Below, piece by piece: positions 5,023 through 6,047 of a stretch of 6,047 nucleotides of DNA (position 1 is the stretch's first letter; each line of letters opens with the position of its first letter). The DNA comes from Chloroflexota bacterium (GTDB lineage Bacteria > Chloroflexota > Anaerolineae > Anaerolineales > DRKV01), in the NCBI GenBank assembly GCA_011051635.1, contig DRKV01000263.1, positions 1-6,047 on the forward strand, written 5' to 3'. The position numbers and the translations under genes were made by a program. Under the pieces are notes generated by a model. The model worked only from the letters and a program-made list of their open reading frames with translations, made no database searches and was not told the DNA's origin.

Positions 5023-6011
5023 GCACAACAACCGCCACCCAGCAAAGCATGAAAGAGTTTGTGGATTCCAAACCGAAGTTGAAATACGTCTTCTTCGGCG
5101 GCAAAGGGGGCGTGGGCAAAACCGTCATGGCAGGAGCCGCCGCCGTAGCGATGGCAGAACGCGGCAGGCGAACTCTGCTGGCCTCCACCAACCCGGTCCA
5201 TAGCCTTTCGGGGATGCTGGACCAAAACGTCTTCGGAAAAGCCACGCCGGTGGAGGGGGTTCCCAACCTGTGGGCGCACGAGATTGACACCAAAGACACC
5301 ATCGAGCGTTCCAAAGTGGAGATTCGCGAGAAAATCGAATGGTTCCTGAAATACGCCGAAATCAAGGGCAAGGCCGATGAATTCATCGAATCGGCGACCA
5401 TGAATCCGGCTTTTGAGGAATCGGCCATGTTCGAGAACATGATTGACATCATGTTCAAGGACGAATACGACGTTTATGTCTTCGACACCGCCCCCACCGC
5501 CAACGCCCGCCGCCTGCTGGGGATGTCCTCGGTGTATTCCATGTGGGTCAACAAGATGATGCAGAGCCGCCAGGAAGCCCAGGCCATGCGCCTGCGCCTG
5601 TCGTATTCCAAGAAAAAGCAGGAAAAAGACCCCCTCATGGATTACCTGATTGAATTCCAGAAGCGCATGGCGCGGGCCAAGGACCTGCTCACGGATGACG
5701 AACTGACAGCCTTCTTCTTCGTCACCCTGCCGGAGGCCCTGCCCATCGCCGTCATCACCCGCTTCATCAATTGGTTCCACGAGTTCGGCATCCCCATCGG
5801 CGGCGTCATCGTCAACATGGTGATTGACAAGAACAACGTCACCGAGGAAACCGCCCCCTTCGTCCGCAACCGCATCGCCATGCAGGACGAATACATGAAA
5901 GAAATCCACAAGCAGTTCGACGGCATGATTCGCTCCGTTTTGCCCCTCTTCGACACCGAGATTCGCGGCGTGGAGATGCTCAAGCGCACCGCCCATCTGC
6001 TCTTCGCCTGA
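5019..6011 (+). CDS. ArsA/Get3-family ATPase, second of a tandem pair, with Asp-to-Asn in switch I
   Basis: This 330-residue paralogue has deviant Walker A GGKGGVGKTV (27-36), with Lys29 and Lys34. Switch I reads STNPVHSLSGML: Asn58 (codon AAC, 5190-5192) stands where the family has the catalytic aspartate of STDPAH. In yeast Get3 the same change (D57N) is used to block hydrolysis. Switch II reads DTAPTAN (156-162), with Gly-His replaced by Ala-Asn. A Met-rich charged helical segment (about 175-222), LTDDELTAFFFV, and IVNMV with Asn266 follow. It shares the RNRxAMQxxY block with its upstream neighbour. There are no cysteines. The start is set by GGGGAGG (5005-5011) 7 bases before ATG. The natural inference is a subunit that binds ATP but hydrolyses it poorly, paired with the upstream ATPase. 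No terminator is visible in the 36 bases after its stop. Confidence 0.88.
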   Translation: MSTTTATQQSMKEFVDSKPKLKYVFFGGKGGVGKTVMAGAAAVAMAERGRRTLLASTNPVHSLSGMLDQNVFGKATPVEGVPNLWAHEIDTKDTIERSKVEIREKIEWFLKYAEIKGKADEFIESATMNPAFEESAMFENMIDIMFKDEYDVYVFDTAPTANARRLLGMSSVYSMWVNKMMQSRQEAQAMRLRLSYSKKKQEKDPLMDYLIEFQKRMARAKDLLTDDELTAFFFVTLPEALPIAVITRFINWFHEFGIPIGGVIVNMVIDKNNVTEETAPFVRNRIAMQDEYMKEIHKQFDGMIRSVLPLFDTEIRGVEMLKRTAHLLFA

Positions 6012-6047
6012 AGCGCGCCCGAACAACGCCTCTTGCACAACGGCGGG

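Noticed and set aside
4036..6011. Calling the two ATPases an arsenite pump (arsA)
   Set aside because: The family match is real, but no As(III)-binding cysteines and no other ars genes are present, so the specific function is not supported.
4857..6038. 393-codon open frame on the minus strand opposite the second ATPase
   Set aside because: It is antisense to a gene with clear family motifs, it is Gly/His/Val-rich with low complexity, and it arises from the codon bias of the real gene. The same applies to the minus-strand frames at 3952-4875 and 1161-2123.

Overview
This is a GC-rich window with tightly packed genes. It looks like a chromosomal segment from a Chloroflexota bacterium, possibly of the Anaerolineae type. 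That placement is an inference from general recall: a DUF4230 membrane protein, a short CstA transporter, a tandem pair of ArsA/Get3-like ATPases, and intergenic DNA full of short degenerate tandem repeats. No rRNA, tRNA, CRISPR array or complete mobile element is visible.

Layout. (1) Bases 1-475, minus strand: the N-terminal part of a DUF4230-type, single-membrane-anchor protein that runs off the left edge. (2) Bases 476-1142: a 667-base divergent intergenic region. Its left half holds a 14-bp tandem repeat, a G-run cluster, an 8-bp tandem repeat and a perfect TATAAT facing the minus-strand gene. Its right half is a long leader for cstA with a plausible promoter, several hairpins, a two-codon minigene and a strong intrinsic terminator. 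(3) Bases 1143-2912: cstA, a multi-pass carbon-starvation/pyruvate-type transporter. (4) Bases 2913-3000: a spacer that can fold into a two-tier hairpin. (5) Bases 3001-6011: five compact co-directional genes with gaps of 4-8 bases or a 4-base overlap. They encode a thioredoxin-fold protein with CxxC, a second thioredoxin-like protein with no cysteine, a 92-residue unknown protein, and two ArsA/Get3-family ATPases.

How the genes may work together. The last five genes look like one operon, perhaps also read from cstA. The paired ATPases are the most interesting part. Each keeps the signature-lysine P-loop, but each is altered in a different nucleotide-sensing motif: the first in switch II, the second in the switch I aspartate that is catalytic in Get3. 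Neither contains a single cysteine, which argues against arsenite transport and against a zinc-bridged Get3 dimer. A reasonable inference is a heterodimeric ATPase with divided labour, served by a small accessory protein and a redox-active/redox-inactive thioredoxin-like pair. Its client is unknown. The adjacent membrane transporter CstA and the DUF4230 protein are possible but unproven partners.
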